From positions 1 to 64,000 of the forward strand of contig CAMCYR010000008.1 in the NCBI GenBank assembly GCA_945885475.1: a DNA stretch of 64,000 nucleotides. Direction: 5' to 3'. Positions 17,401 to 26,756 of this stretch are shown piece by piece (the stretch's first letter is position 1; each line of letters starts with the position of its first letter). Below the pieces are notes generated by a model. The model did not search any database. It worked only from the letters and a program-made list of their open reading frames with translations, and was not told where the DNA came from. This stretch comes from Chitinophaga pinensis (lineage in GTDB: Bacteria; Bacteroidota; Bacteroidia; 2-12-FULL-35-15). The position numbers and the translations under genes were made by a program.

Positions 17401-18961
17401 GAATGGCTTGTTGACCGTGAATGCTCAAAAAATAAGAGTGAATTATTTAAATACGATGTATAAATTTAATCACGACATCACTATTGAAAATAATTCTTTC
17501 GGAATTGAAAATATGGTGATATATGATATTCCTAACAATAATAAAGCACTTGTTACCGGGAAAGTCTACCATGATAATTTCAAGAATTTCCAGTTGGATA
17601 TTGATTTGCAAGCAAACAAATTTATGTGCCTGAATACTTCAGAAATAGATAATAGTTTATATTACGGGCAAGCATTCGTAACGGGTATTGTGAATGTTTT
17701 TGGATTTGTGAACAACGAAATATTTATTGATGCGAATGTAAAAACAGAGAAAGTTACCTCAAGTGACAAGTCAGATAAAGTAAATATTTTATCAAAAACG
17801 GAGTTTACAAAATTTTATATTCCACTTGGCGGAACATCTGAGGTGAGTCAGAGTAATTTCATTACGTTCATACAAAAGGACAGTTCGTTAAAGATCAATG
17901 AAGATTATAAAGTTTCCTTAGGCGGACTCGTATTGAATTTTGATCTGGATGTTACTCCTGACGCGGAGATCCAATTGATCTTTGATCAAAAAGTAGGAGA
18001 TGTGATCAAGGCGAGAGGAAACGGTAATTTGAATTTAAAGATCGATAAAGGCGAATTTAAAATGTATGGCGACTACGTGATCGAGAATGGAGATTATTTG
18101 TTTACCCTTCAAAATATAATCAATAAGAAATTTGATATTAAAAAAGGTGGTACAATTAAATGGAGCGGAGTGCCATATAAAGCAGATCTTAATATCAGTG
18201 CGATCTATAAAGCGCGCGCTTCAATTAAAACATTTTTTCCTGAAGACTCCACCAATTCATCTTATAAGAAAAGATATCCGGTGGACGTTGGCATGAATAT
18301 GACCGGAGACCTTTTGTCACCGGAAATAGATTTTGAAATTGGTTTGCCAACAGTTGATGCGCCAAACCGGCAGACGGTGATGAGCTATATTAATAATGAA
18401 GCGGAAGAAAACAGGCAGGTGTTTTCATTGTTGATCCTCAATAGTTTTGTTACACCTTATCAGTTAAGTAACACAGGTGGAGGAGGCCCTAATGTCGCAA
18501 ATGCAGCTAGTTCAAATACCAGTGAAATGCTTTCGAATCAGCTGAGTAACATGTTGAGTAAGATCAGCAACGATTTTGACATTGGAGTGAATTACCGGCC
18601 TGGTGACGCGATCACAAAAGATGAATTAGAGGTGGCACTTTCAACTCAATTGTTCAATGATAAGCTTTCCATTGAGGGGAATATTGGAAATAATACCAAT
18701 ACACAAAATGCAAACAACATTGTTGGGGATGTGAACATTGATTATAAAATAACGGAAGATGGTAAAGTAAGAGTTAAAGCGTTCAATAAAGCGAACGATA
18801 ATAACCAGACCAATATTAACGGGACATATAAGCAGGGCGTAGGGGTTTTTTACCGTGAGGAATTTAATACCTTAGGTGAATTGTACAAACAATACCTAAG
18901 TACGATAAAGGGATGGAAGGGTCGAAAGAAAAAGAAAGAAGAGGAAATGAATACTCCTTAA
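14462..18961 (+). CDS. tamB: Translocation and assembly module protein TamB (DUF490)
   Basis: About 1500 residues. TamB is an inner-membrane-anchored periplasmic bridge made of beta-taco repeats that helps lipid transport and outer-membrane assembly. Shown by the long repetitive beta-rich body (AsmA-like LxLxNxxF elements), and the C-terminal DUF490 region with INLKIDKGEFKMYGDYVIENGDYLFTLQ, GGTIKWSGVPYKADLNISAIYKA and VGMNMTGDLLSPEIDFEIGLP. No ATG exists at the 5' end. A TTG at 14516 would cut the anchor helix in half; starting at ATT 14462 keeps KKLSNILFRILSLIIFILLV intact, so I prefer a non-canonical start there. The next in-frame upstream stop is TAA at 14447. Confidence 0.9.
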   Translation: MKKLSNILFRILSLIIFILLVLFLLIQVKKVQVYAGHKASEFLSSKLNTTILIGSVDIEFFKKIVLEDVYIEDLHHDTLFYSKKIKVDIGKLDIKQHQLYVSDIILLNSKAKLIKYLSDDDLNLQFILDAFDSGDTTKTTSTPWDIRFGEVTLVNTDFTYRSEHDTLETIGINYFDLRVSKVNGRITDIQFEEDTIHATVDYLSAVEKSGFVLQNLSSYVNISPVGMKFDELHIKTPESTITTDLTFKYPNYRAFKDFINLVKFNAEFDKTQLELSDIAYFAPQLKGVFRNVQISGKVSGKVSDLKGKDMEIKLASATEFVGDVTLTGLPKIDETFIYLNIVKLVSNYSDLKEFPIPPFEKHQTLSLPSNIATLGNMKFKGTFTGLYNDFYAYGDFTSALGALSSDLSVRRDMQMDKEVYKGKLRSYNFDFGRFFGAGALGEVSMDVNVDGSGLTLEKIAAELKGTVHTLEFNNYTYENIAIEGNIANQIFKGKLNVKDENIDFDFIGDVDFTGKLPKLDFITTLNKANLAALNFLKTEKKTDLSTQLIINVTGSNIDNLIGQINFDNTIYKENDEVYKLSVFDLLLETEPDGKSIKLSSDFVDAKIKGQFKVLELQSAFEKVLSKYIPSYFEPKTKDNSIQNFEYSFLFKKTDAVTRLFVPSLKVSPKTMLKGNFNSVAKIFTLSGNSERLSFFDVIFKNWTIDASAAADDMVFSIASERLSLTDSLGLTDFAINTLTRSDSVAIGIVWNSRTEKEYKGDVKSVLNFKKDKVIEFKILPSLVILSDSIWKVDTDNLVTIDPNFIRIQELAFEHGSQMVAIEGLVSEDKKDQLKLKLKNFNLANVNIFTSPAGLNFKGVINGESIINDLYHDLVLTSDLDFNSFFINNNAIGNGAVASVWDKAKDALYLHGSFAKNEIPNILFSGYYYPKKDENTLDLEFNLQAMQLHLFQPYIKEYCSVFDGLFSGSLTVKGTLKKPELNGLLTVNAQKIRVNYLNTMYKFNHDITIENNSFGIENMVIYDIPNNNKALVTGKVYHDNFKNFQLDIDLQANKFMCLNTSEIDNSLYYGQAFVTGIVNVFGFVNNEIFIDANVKTEKVTSSDKSDKVNILSKTEFTKFYIPLGGTSEVSQSNFITFIQKDSSLKINEDYKVSLGGLVLNFDLDVTPDAEIQLIFDQKVGDVIKARGNGNLNLKIDKGEFKMYGDYVIENGDYLFTLQNIINKKFDIKKGGTIKWSGVPYKADLNISAIYKARASIKTFFPEDSTNSSYKKRYPVDVGMNMTGDLLSPEIDFEIGLPTVDAPNRQTVMSYINNEAEENRQVFSLLILNSFVTPYQLSNTGGGGPNVANAASSNTSEMLSNQLSNMLSKISNDFDIGVNYRPGDAITKDELEVALSTQLFNDKLSIEGNIGNNTNTQNANNIVGDVNIDYKITEDGKVRVKAFNKANDNNQTNINGTYKQGVGVFYREEFNTLGELYKQYLSTIKGWKGRKKKKEEEMNTP

Positions 18962-19139
18962 TGCAATAAAATATAGTCTTTTGAAGTCTACTGCATTTCG
19001 TTTTCCGATAACAAGTAAAATAACAAAGAATTTTAGCATATCAATCAGCCAAAGAATTCTAAGAGAAATCAGAATTTTCCGATTGCAGGCCTTTGATCAC
19101 ACTTTGAAAAGTAGATTCCAGGAAAAATCAGCGCAGGTG

Positions 19140-20351
19140 TTAATCAATTTTTAAGGAGTGACCCATTTTATCTCTTTTAGTCTGCAGATAAAATTTATTA
19201 TGTTCATTTGATTCAACTTCAATCGAAATATTTTCAACGATCTCAAGTCCATAACCAATTAGTCCGGCACGTTTCTTTGGATTGTTACTCATTAAGCGGA
19301 TTTTGGAGACGCCAAGATCTCTGAGAATTTGAGCACCAACACCGTAATCACGTTCATCGGGTTTAAAACCAAGTTCTTCATTAGCTTCTACAGTATCTCT
19401 TCCTTCTTCCTGAAGTTTATAGGCTTTAAGTTTGTTCAATAGTCCGATACCACGGCCTTCCTGATTCATATATACAATTACACCTTTACCTTCTTTTTCA
19501 ATCATTTCCATTGATTTGTGAAGTTGAGGACCACAGTCACATCTGCAAGAACCAAAAATATCACCCGTAAGGCAGGACGAGTGAACGCGAACTAAAACAG
19601 GTTCATTCTTTTCCCACTGTCCTTTTATCAAAGCAAGGTGTTCCTGATCATTGGTCGTCTGGCGATAGGCAACCAAATCGAAATTACCCCATCGTGTTGG
19701 CATTTTAACCTGCACATTTTTAGTGATGATTGTTTCGTGATTGATTCTGTAGGCGATCAGATCTTCAATAGAAATAATCTTCAGATTATGTTTTTTAGCA
19801 ATTTCAAGAAGTTCGGGCAATCTTGCCATAGAACCATCTTCGTTCATGATCTCTACCAAAGCGCCAGCGGGTTCGAATCCGGCAAGGCGAGCAAGGTCAA
19901 CAGTTGCCTCGGTATGTCCTGCTCTACGCAGAACACCGCCATTTTTAGCTTTTAAAGGAAAAATATGTCCGGGTTTACCAAATTCCTCCGGTTTTATAGT
20001 TGGATTAATTAATGCCTGAATCGTTTTTGAACGGTCAGAAGCGGAAATGCCGGTAGTACAGCCATAGCCAAGAAGGTCAACAGAAACGGTAAACGCAGTA
20101 GAATGTTCAGCAGTATTGTTAGATACCATCATTTCCAGTCCTAGGCCAATACATCGCTCTTCAGTGATAGCGGCACAGATGAGTCCGCGACCGTGTGTAG
20201 CCATGAAATTAATGACTTCCGGTGTTACATTTTGAGCGGCAGTTAAAAAGTCTCCTTCATTCTCGCGATTTTCATCGTCTACAACAATAATCACTTTACC
20301 TGCTTTTAAATCGGCAATAGCTTCTTCAATGGTATTTAATACAGAATGCAT
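19140..20351 (-). CDS. ribBA: Bifunctional DHBP synthase / GTP cyclohydrolase II RibBA
   Basis: 403 residues, standard fusion length. The N-terminal RibB domain has [22 protein letters not shown] and [13 protein letters not shown] with GHIFPL and [11 protein letters not shown]. The RibA domain (~205-403) has [20 protein letters not shown] with the zinc cysteines, then [13 protein letters not shown] and [10 protein letters not shown]. It catalyses both opening steps of riboflavin synthesis: GTP to the pyrimidine and ribulose-5-P to dihydroxybutanone-P. Monocistronic; no FMN riboswitch is seen upstream. Confidence 0.97.
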   Translation of the reverse strand: MHSVLNTIEEAIADLKAGKVIIVVDDENRENEGDFLTAAQNVTPEVINFMATHGRGLICAAITEERCIGLGLEMMVSNNTAEHSTAFTVSVDLLGYGCTTGISASDRSKTIQALINPTIKPEEFGKPGHIFPLKAKNGGVLRRAGHTEATVDLARLAGFEPAGALVEIMNEDGSMARLPELLEIAKKHNLKIISIEDLIAYRINHETIITKNVQVKMPTRWGNFDLVAYRQTTNDQEHLALIKGQWEKNEPVLVRVHSSCLTGDIFGSCRCDCGPQLHKSMEMIEKEGKGVIVYMNQEGRGIGLLNKLKAYKLQEEGRDTVEANEELGFKPDERDYGVGAQILRDLGVSKIRLMSNNPKKRAGLIGYGLEIVENISIEVESNEHNKFYLQTKRDKMGHSLKID

Positions 20352-20440
20352 TTTTAATAGTATTGGATTGTAAAGATAACAAAAATAAATAGTTTTTGTT
20401 TATTCCTTAAAAGAGACTAAAGGTAAAAATGGCCCTGATA

Positions 20441-20665
20441 TCAGTGCATGTTTGTTAAATAAGGACTTTGCTGTTTGTGAATTAGGAATTCTTTCGATGA
20501 TAAAAAGGTAGGGATAATGGCGGCAGTGGAGAAACCATCTTTCCATGTGGTCATGTCTTCATTATCTGGTACGTTGACATCACCTTTAGTAAGTTTCTCT
20601 GCTATTTTCTTATTTGTAGTATCCGATGTTTTGATTTTGGGTAGGTGCTCAGCTCGATCATCTCG
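20441..20665 (-). pseudogene. Possible decayed gene in a 500-bp intergenic stretch
   Basis: The stretch 20352-20848 holds no intact gene. On the minus strand a 74-codon open frame without a start (…KIAEKLTKGDVNVPDNEDM…FLSSKEFLIHKQQ) looks coding-like in composition. It is bounded by stops, suggesting a frameshifted remnant. No family recognised. Nothing else convincing lies in the interval. Confidence 0.25.
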
Positions 20666-20848
20666 CTAGGCTGTAGTTCAATTTAAAGTAATGTTGCTGA
20701 ATCTTTTTGAACACCTTTTTCATGTAAGCTTTTATTTTCGTACTTCTCGATCTTTATTTTTGTAATCTATAAAATAAAAAGCTACATTTATTTTCGATTT
20801 GGCAAGACTTAAATCCTATTTGCTCGTAGCCGCTTTACTGACAATTAA

Positions 20849-23680
20849 ATGTTTATGGGGGAAAGGAATTATTTAGCAAAAGATAAAATTATAACAATGA
20901 CAGAAATTGATCGTTTGACTTTTTTATTGGAGGAAGAGAAAAAGAAGAATGTGCTACTTTTAAAAGAATTACAGCAAAAAAAGGATGAACTTGAATCACT
21001 TTTAAATAATAGTGAATATCATACTTATCGCACTGTTATTGAATCGGCGAATGATATTATTTTTAAGACCGATCTGAAAGGGAATTTTACTTTCGTAAAT
21101 CCTGCTGCTGAAAATAAAACAGGCTACTTGAATAACGAATTAATTGGCATGCATTTCATGACAGTTATCCGTGACGATCACCGAAATCGTATACAACAAA
21201 CATACATCGATCAGTATCAATCGCAATTAAAAACATCATATTCCGAATTTCCATTTATTTCAAAAAGTGGAGACGAGATTTGGGTCGGACAAAATGTTCA
21301 GCCAATATTTGATGCCGAAAATAGTATTATCGGTTTTACAGCAATTTCAAGAGATATCACCGAACGGATAAAATCACAGGAGCAATTACACTTAGTTAAT
21401 ACTCGATTCGAATCGATTGTTAATAATCTGGATATCGGATTGGTATTGGAGAATACTAACCGCAAAACAATAATGGCTAATCAACGGTTTTGTACTCTTT
21501 TTAACTATGAAATGGATCCAAATGAGATGATCGGTTTTGATTGCTTCAAATATTTAGAAAACGCAGAAGACTTTTTTTTAAATGGAAGAAAACAGATTGA
21601 AATATTTAACAGTTTTGTTGATGAAAAAATAACGAAGCTCGCCCATCAAGTTTCCCTAAGTGATGGACGTTTTCTCGAATGCGATTATATCCCCCTTTTT
21701 GTGGATTCTATCTATTCGGGTCATTTGTGGAAATATACAGATGTGAGTGAGAGAATAAATGCTCAACGTATATTGATTCAAAACGAAGAGAAATACCGCC
21801 TGATTATTCAAAACATGAATCTAGGACTTCTTGTTGTTGATAATGACGGGATTGTGGTCGATTCAAATCCAAGTTTTTCCGATATGACAGGTTATACCAG
21901 CGAAGAGTTGATCGGAAAGTCAGCTGCTGCTATATTTATTCCCGAAAGCAAAGAAGAAACCTTGGAAAATATAATCGATCTCAGAAAAAAGGGTATTTCC
22001 AGTGCGTATGAACTGAATCTAAAAAATAAATCAGGAGAGAATATTTGGATGTTGATCAGTGGCTCGCCCATTTTTGACGCTAATAATAATATCAACGGAT
22101 CTATTGGTATCCATTTGGATATTACTGAACGAAAAGAACAAATGATCGGATTGATGTTAGCAAGGAAAAAAGCGGAGGAGTTGGCTTATTCAAAAGAAAT
22201 ATTTCTTGCAAATATGAGCCATGAAATCAGAACTCCTATGAACGCTGTTATTGGTATGGCAAGGCTTCTAGAGGAAATGCCCATGTCTGCTAAGCAAACT
22301 GCTTATATTGAGGCAATTAAAATATCTTCAGAAAATTTGTTAGTGATCATTAATGATATTCTCGATTTTTCTAAAATTGATCTTGGAAAATTGGAATTGG
22401 AAGAAAGTAATTTCAACTTCTTTTCTTTTATCAGAAATATTATGATTCAATTTGAAGTGAAAGCACGAGAGAAAAATTTGTTATTTAAAAATCAGATCGA
22501 TTCGGATATAAGTGAATTTTTTGTTTCTGATCCGGGAAGGCTTGCACAAATTATTTCTAATCTCATCAGTAACTCAATTAAATTTACCCACGAAGGTGGA
22601 GTTGAATTAAATTGTGTTTTGATCCGCGAATCTCCAGAAAGTCAAGTGCTTCGGATTTCCGTATCGGATACGGGTATTGGTATTGAACAGGAAAACAAAG
22701 AATTGATCTTTGAAAGTTTTATGCAAGAACATTCCTCGATAAATCGAAAATACGGAGGTACCGGATTAGGACTTTCTATTTCGAGACAATTACTAAAATT
22801 GTTCAAAAGTGATATGACAGTAATAACTGAAAAAGGAAAAGGAAGTGCTTTTAGTTTTGAGGTTGAATTGAAAAAAGGTTTCCTTAATTCGGCTATTGCA
22901 AGTTCCGAAAAAATAATTGATACATCTGTTTTGAAAGATAAGTCAGTACTCTTAGCCGAGGACAATAAAACAAATCAATTACTTGCAAGAGTTATATTGG
23001 AAAAATTTGGAATAATAGTCACTATTGCAAATAATGGGTATGAAGCCATTGAACTTCTTTTAGATAATGATTATGATATCATTCTAATGGATCTTCAAAT
23101 GCCATTGATAGATGGTTTATCAGCTACTAAAATCATTAGAAGCAAATTGAGAAGCAATATTCCTGTAATTGCACTTACCGCTAATGCAATTTTAGGTGAT
23201 AAGGAGAAATGTATCGCTGCGGGAATGGACGACTATATTTCAAAACCTTTTGATAGGAATGAACTTGCTCAGAAAATGTTGAGACTTATTATAAAAAAAT
23301 CATCCAAATTAGAGCCAATGGCAATTACAAATAAGTACATTGTTCCGATTTATGATTTGAATAGACTGAGAGCACAGGCATCACATGATGAGGCTTTTGT
23401 TTTAAAGCTTCTCGAATTGTTTTGCGAATTGATCAATGAAACGATCCAGAATATCGATGAAGCAATTGCTTCAAAAAAATTGAATTTAGTGAAAGATTAT
23501 GCACATAAAATTAAAGCTTCAATCGATCTGCTCGATATCACAGAGCTGAAAAGTAAAGTACGAGAAATTGAAGACCCAAAAAATGATACAGAAAAATCCT
23601 ATCTTATGCAGATAGATTATTTTAAAGACAGTTTGAGGTATGTGCAGTTGCTCCTGAGAAAAAATGAACTTTCAAAATAA
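20849..23680 (+). CDS. Hybrid sensor histidine kinase (PAS x3, HisKA, HATPase, REC, HPt)
   Basis: 943 residues from ATG 20849 (an ATG at 20897 is also possible). After a short coiled coil come three PAS domains (about 57-175, 185-300, 315-435), with TGYxxxELIG and ISRDITERIK / HLDITERKEQ boundaries. HisKA has NMSHEIRTPMNAVIG (His ~458), the HATPase has ISNLISNSIKFTHEGG and DTGIGIEQENKELIFESF and GGTGLGLSI. A receiver follows with LMDLQMPLIDG (Asp ~748), and a C-terminal HPt with YAHKIKAS (His ~885). There is no membrane segment, so it senses a cytoplasmic signal. No partner response regulator is adjacent. Confidence 0.94.
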   Translation: MFMGERNYLAKDKIITMTEIDRLTFLLEEEKKKNVLLLKELQQKKDELESLLNNSEYHTYRTVIESANDIIFKTDLKGNFTFVNPAAENKTGYLNNELIGMHFMTVIRDDHRNRIQQTYIDQYQSQLKTSYSEFPFISKSGDEIWVGQNVQPIFDAENSIIGFTAISRDITERIKSQEQLHLVNTRFESIVNNLDIGLVLENTNRKTIMANQRFCTLFNYEMDPNEMIGFDCFKYLENAEDFFLNGRKQIEIFNSFVDEKITKLAHQVSLSDGRFLECDYIPLFVDSIYSGHLWKYTDVSERINAQRILIQNEEKYRLIIQNMNLGLLVVDNDGIVVDSNPSFSDMTGYTSEELIGKSAAAIFIPESKEETLENIIDLRKKGISSAYELNLKNKSGENIWMLISGSPIFDANNNINGSIGIHLDITERKEQMIGLMLARKKAEELAYSKEIFLANMSHEIRTPMNAVIGMARLLEEMPMSAKQTAYIEAIKISSENLLVIINDILDFSKIDLGKLELEESNFNFFSFIRNIMIQFEVKAREKNLLFKNQIDSDISEFFVSDPGRLAQIISNLISNSIKFTHEGGVELNCVLIRESPESQVLRISVSDTGIGIEQENKELIFESFMQEHSSINRKYGGTGLGLSISRQLLKLFKSDMTVITEKGKGSAFSFEVELKKGFLNSAIASSEKIIDTSVLKDKSVLLAEDNKTNQLLARVILEKFGIIVTIANNGYEAIELLLDNDYDIILMDLQMPLIDGLSATKIIRSKLRSNIPVIALTANAILGDKEKCIAAGMDDYISKPFDRNELAQKMLRLIIKKSSKLEPMAITNKYIVPIYDLNRLRAQASHDEAFVLKLLELFCELINETIQNIDEAIASKKLNLVKDYAHKIKASIDLLDITELKSKVREIEDPKNDTEKSYLMQIDYFKDSLRYVQLLLRKNELSK

Positions 23681-23910
23681 GTACTCTTTCCAGGTTGTTG
23701 TTATACATAAATAAGCTAAAATAAAAATTGATTCTTGCGTTTTTAAAAATTGAGATAAACCATTCTTCAGACAGGATGCTTTTTTTTGGTTGAACGCAAT
23801 CTATTTTACTCGTATTACAGTTTCGTTTCTGGTTATCTATTCTTGTTTTACATTCTGGTTATCTATTCTGGGATCCAACGAATGTTAAATTTCATTTTTT
23901 TATTGCTTTT

Positions 23911-25155
23911 CTATATCAAAAACTGCAATAAATTATTATTCTCATTCAAATATTCAAATTGAAATCCTGATTCAAAAAGATTTTTTTTAAGGAGATCTAA
24001 ATCTTTCGGATTCTTGATCTCCATCCCGACCAATGCAGGGCCGTTTTCACGGTTATTTTTTTTTATATATTCAAAATGAACAATATCATCTTGCGGACCA
24101 AGCACATTGGACACAAACTCTTTTAAAGCGCCTGCCCGCTGTGGAAAACGGATCACAAAAAAATGTTTGATTCCTTCATATAACAGAGAGCGTTCCCTGA
24201 TCTCTTCCGTACGCATGATATCATTATTGCTACCACTTACAATACACACAACATTTTTACCTTTTAATTTTTCACTTAACAGATCTAGGGAGGCGATGGT
24301 GAGTGCACCTGCAGGCTCCACAACGATCGCTTGTTGGTTATACAGATTTAAGATAGTGGTGCACACTTTTCCTTCCGGTACTAGAATAATCTCTGCTAAT
24401 CTATTTTTACAGATCTCAAAGTTTTTTTCACCTACTTTTTTAACTGCCGCGCCATCTACAAATTTATCGATTGTATCCAATTCGGTATTTACACCTTTTT
24501 TGATGGACAGCGACATAGAAGGTGCGCCTTGAGGTTCAACACCAATGATCTTTGTTCTGGGTGCAACCTGAGCAAAATAACTGATTATTCCGGCTGCCAG
24601 GCCGCCGCCTCCGATGGGAACAAGCACATAATCGATGCTAAAATCCGAGTCCTCTACAATCTCTTTTGCAACCGTTGCTTGTCCTTCTATCACTTTGTCA
24701 TCATCAAACGGATGCACGAAGCAAGCCGATTTTTCGATGCAGAATTTTTCTGCCGCCTTGTTTGCATCATCAAATGTATCACCCGTCAGTATCACGTCTA
24801 CATGCTCTTTTCCAAACAGTTTCACCTGATTAATTTTTTGCGATGGAGTAGTGGTCGGCATAAAAATTATACCTTTGATATTTAATTTTTTGCAGGAATA
24901 GGCAACACCCTGCGCATGATTGCCGGCGCTCGCGCAAACGATTCCATTTTTTTTTTCTGTTTCGGAAAGCGACACGATCTTATTATAGGCTCCTCTTAAT
25001 TTATAGGAACGAACTACTTGCAGATCTTCCCTTTTGAGATAAATATTGCAACCGTATATTTCACTTAGCTGAGTATTAAATTGCAAAGGTGTTCGTGTTG
25101 CCACTCCTTTCAAATGTTCTGCAGCCGTATTTATTGCTTCTAATGGTCGTATCAT
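23911..25155 (-). CDS. ilvA: Threonine ammonia-lyase (biosynthetic)
   Basis: 413 residues from the ATG at 25155, which overlaps the ilvC stop (ATGA); a longer frame to 25191 would start inside ilvC. A PLP-dependent fold II enzyme: SYKLRGAYNK contains the Schiff-base lysine (~52), CASAGNHAQGVAYSCKKL the substrate loop and VPIGGGGLAAGI the phosphate-binding glycines. The C-terminal ~80 residues (HFFVIRFPQRAGALKEFVSN) form a single ACT-like regulatory domain, as in the shorter IlvA class. It makes 2-oxobutanoate, committing threonine to isoleucine. Last gene of the ilv operon. Confidence 0.95.
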   Translation of the reverse strand: MIRPLEAINTAAEHLKGVATRTPLQFNTQLSEIYGCNIYLKREDLQVVRSYKLRGAYNKIVSLSETEKKNGIVCASAGNHAQGVAYSCKKLNIKGIIFMPTTTPSQKINQVKLFGKEHVDVILTGDTFDDANKAAEKFCIEKSACFVHPFDDDKVIEGQATVAKEIVEDSDFSIDYVLVPIGGGGLAAGIISYFAQVAPRTKIIGVEPQGAPSMSLSIKKGVNTELDTIDKFVDGAAVKKVGEKNFEICKNRLAEIILVPEGKVCTTILNLYNQQAIVVEPAGALTIASLDLLSEKLKGKNVVCIVSGSNNDIMRTEEIRERSLLYEGIKHFFVIRFPQRAGALKEFVSNVLGPQDDIVHFEYIKKNNRENGPALVGMEIKNPKDLDLLKKNLFESGFQFEYLNENNNLLQFLI

Positions 25156-26189
25156 GGTCTTAATTTTCTGACAGCAGCTCCCGCTTGCCACAATTCTGAT
25201 TCTCGTATTTCCTTCAGTTCCTTTTCTAAATTATCTCTATACGCTGGTTTACTACCTTCCGCTATAACCCTTTCTGCTTCTTTGCCGGAAGCTACGGCTT
25301 CGTATAATTCTTTAAAGACAGGCGCGGTTGCATTTCTGAATTTTCCTTTCCAATCCAATGCACCTCTTTGTGCGGTAACAGATGTGTTTGCAAACATCCA
25401 ATCCATCCCGTTTTCTGCAACCAGCGGCATCAGACTTTGTGTTAACTCTTCAACTGTTTCGTTGAATGCTTCAGAAGGCGAATGTCCATTTTCACGCAGC
25501 ACATTGAACTGCGCTTCAAACAATCCTGCCAAGGCACCCATTAAAATTCCGCGCTCACCTGTAAGATCTGAGTACACTTCTTTCTTAAAATCTGTTTCAA
25601 ATAAATATCCTGATCCTACAGCGATGCCCAATGCTAATACTCTGTCTTTCGCTTTTCCGCTTGCATCCTGAAAGATGGCGTAGCTCGAATTCAGTCCTTT
25701 ACCTTCTAAAAATAATCTTCGCAATGAAGTCCCTGAACCTTTTGGTGCAACAAGTATCACATCCACATTTGCTGGAGGAACGATGCCTGTTTTTTCATGA
25801 AAAGTTATGCCGAATCCATGAGAAAAATACAATGCTTTTCCTGCTGTTAAATGTGGTTTTATCAAATTCCAGGAAGCAATTTGTCCGGCATCGGAAAGTA
25901 AATATTGTACAATGCTTGCACGCTTAACAGCTTCTTCGATCTCAAATAGGTTTTTGTTTTCTATCCATCCATCTGCTAGTGCTTTCTCCCAGCTCTTACC
26001 ACCTTTGCGCTGACCGATGATCACGTTGATGCCGTTGTCTTTTAAATTCAACGACTGTCCCGGTCCCTGAACACCATAACCGATCACGGCCACGGTTTCT
26101 GATTTTAATACTTCACGTGCCATGTCTAAAGAGAATTCTTCACGTGTTACAACGTTTTCTAAAACGCCTCCGAAATTTATCTGTGCCAT
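25152..26189 (-). CDS. ilvC: Ketol-acid reductoisomerase (class I)
   Basis: 345 residues. The NADPH-binding start VAVIGYGVQGPGQSLNLKDNG, APKGSGTSLRRLF, and DLTGERGILMGALAGLFEAQF with ETVEELTQSLMPLVAENGMDWMF supply the Rossmann loop and the Mg-binding acidic residues. It converts acetolactate / acetohydroxybutyrate to dihydroxy acids, NADPH-dependent. Gap to ilvN is four bases and the 3' end overlaps ilvA, so it is tightly coupled in the operon. Confidence 0.97.
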   Translation of the reverse strand: MAQINFGGVLENVVTREEFSLDMAREVLKSETVAVIGYGVQGPGQSLNLKDNGINVIIGQRKGGKSWEKALADGWIENKNLFEIEEAVKRASIVQYLLSDAGQIASWNLIKPHLTAGKALYFSHGFGITFHEKTGIVPPANVDVILVAPKGSGTSLRRLFLEGKGLNSSYAIFQDASGKAKDRVLALGIAVGSGYLFETDFKKEVYSDLTGERGILMGALAGLFEAQFNVLRENGHSPSEAFNETVEELTQSLMPLVAENGMDWMFANTSVTAQRGALDWKGKFRNATAPVFKELYEAVASGKEAERVIAEGSKPAYRDNLEKELKEIRESELWQAGAAVRKLRP

Positions 26190-26193
26190 AATT

Positions 26194-26751
26194 TTAATTG
26201 TTATTAAAGTGTTTGATTGTTTTAGTACTGTTATTTTCTATTTCTTTTAAATAAGTGCTTAATGTTTTCATCGGCTTTGTGATCGCTACTTGACCGCTTC
26301 GTACAAATTCTAACATTCCGAACTTTTCTAGTTCATTGAACAAACGGCTGATTTCCCAGTCTTCTCCGGTTTTTTCTACCACAATAAATTCAGACGAGAC
26401 ACTTAAAATGTGTGCATGATGTTCGTTGATTGTGCGCGTAAAATGTTCGTTCTCTTTTAATGCATCTGATGAAACTTTATAAAGTGCAATTTCTCTACTG
26501 ACAATCTCTGGTGCCAGGTGATAAAAGGCTTTTAACACTTCGATCTGTTTATCAATTTGTCCGACTAGCTTTTCAACCAGATCTTTCGTAACATTCACCA
26601 CGATCGTATATCTATAGATACCTTTTACTTCGCTTACACTTGCTGTTATGCTTTCGATGTTGATATGTCTGCGTGTAAAAATGATCGTGATCCTATTCAG
26701 CAGTCCTATTCTATCTTCCGTAAAAATGGAAATGGTATATGTGTTTTTCAT
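26194..26751 (-). CDS. ilvN: Acetolactate synthase small (regulatory) subunit
   Basis: 185 residues. The N-terminal ACT domain is plain: YTISIFTEDRIGLLNRITIIFTRR then HINIESITASVSEVKGIYRYTI. The C-terminal ALS_ss domain has ELEKFGMLEFVRSGQVAITKP. It activates IlvB and confers valine feedback. Five bases separate it from ilvB, as expected for a stoichiometric complex. Confidence 0.95.
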   Translation of the reverse strand: MKNTYTISIFTEDRIGLLNRITIIFTRRHINIESITASVSEVKGIYRYTIVVNVTKDLVEKLVGQIDKQIEVLKAFYHLAPEIVSREIALYKVSSDALKENEHFTRTINEHHAHILSVSSEFIVVEKTGEDWEISRLFNELEKFGMLEFVRSGQVAITKPMKTLSTYLKEIENNSTKTIKHFNNN

Positions 26752-26756
26752 TTTAT

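Noticed and set aside
20633-20650. AGCACCTACCCAAAA on the minus strand, shared with attC sites 1 and 2
   Set aside because: Only 15 bases match, there is no pairing arm, no core box and no cassette gene, so an attC is not supported.
23820-23880. Direct repeat CTGGTTATCTATTCT twice after the histidine kinase
   Set aside because: Only two short copies, with no neighbouring repeats of the CRISPR type or other context.
25156-25191. Upstream extension of ilvA to 25191
   Set aside because: It would overlap ilvC by 40 bases; ATG 25155 gives a four-base ATGA coupling and a normal N-terminus.
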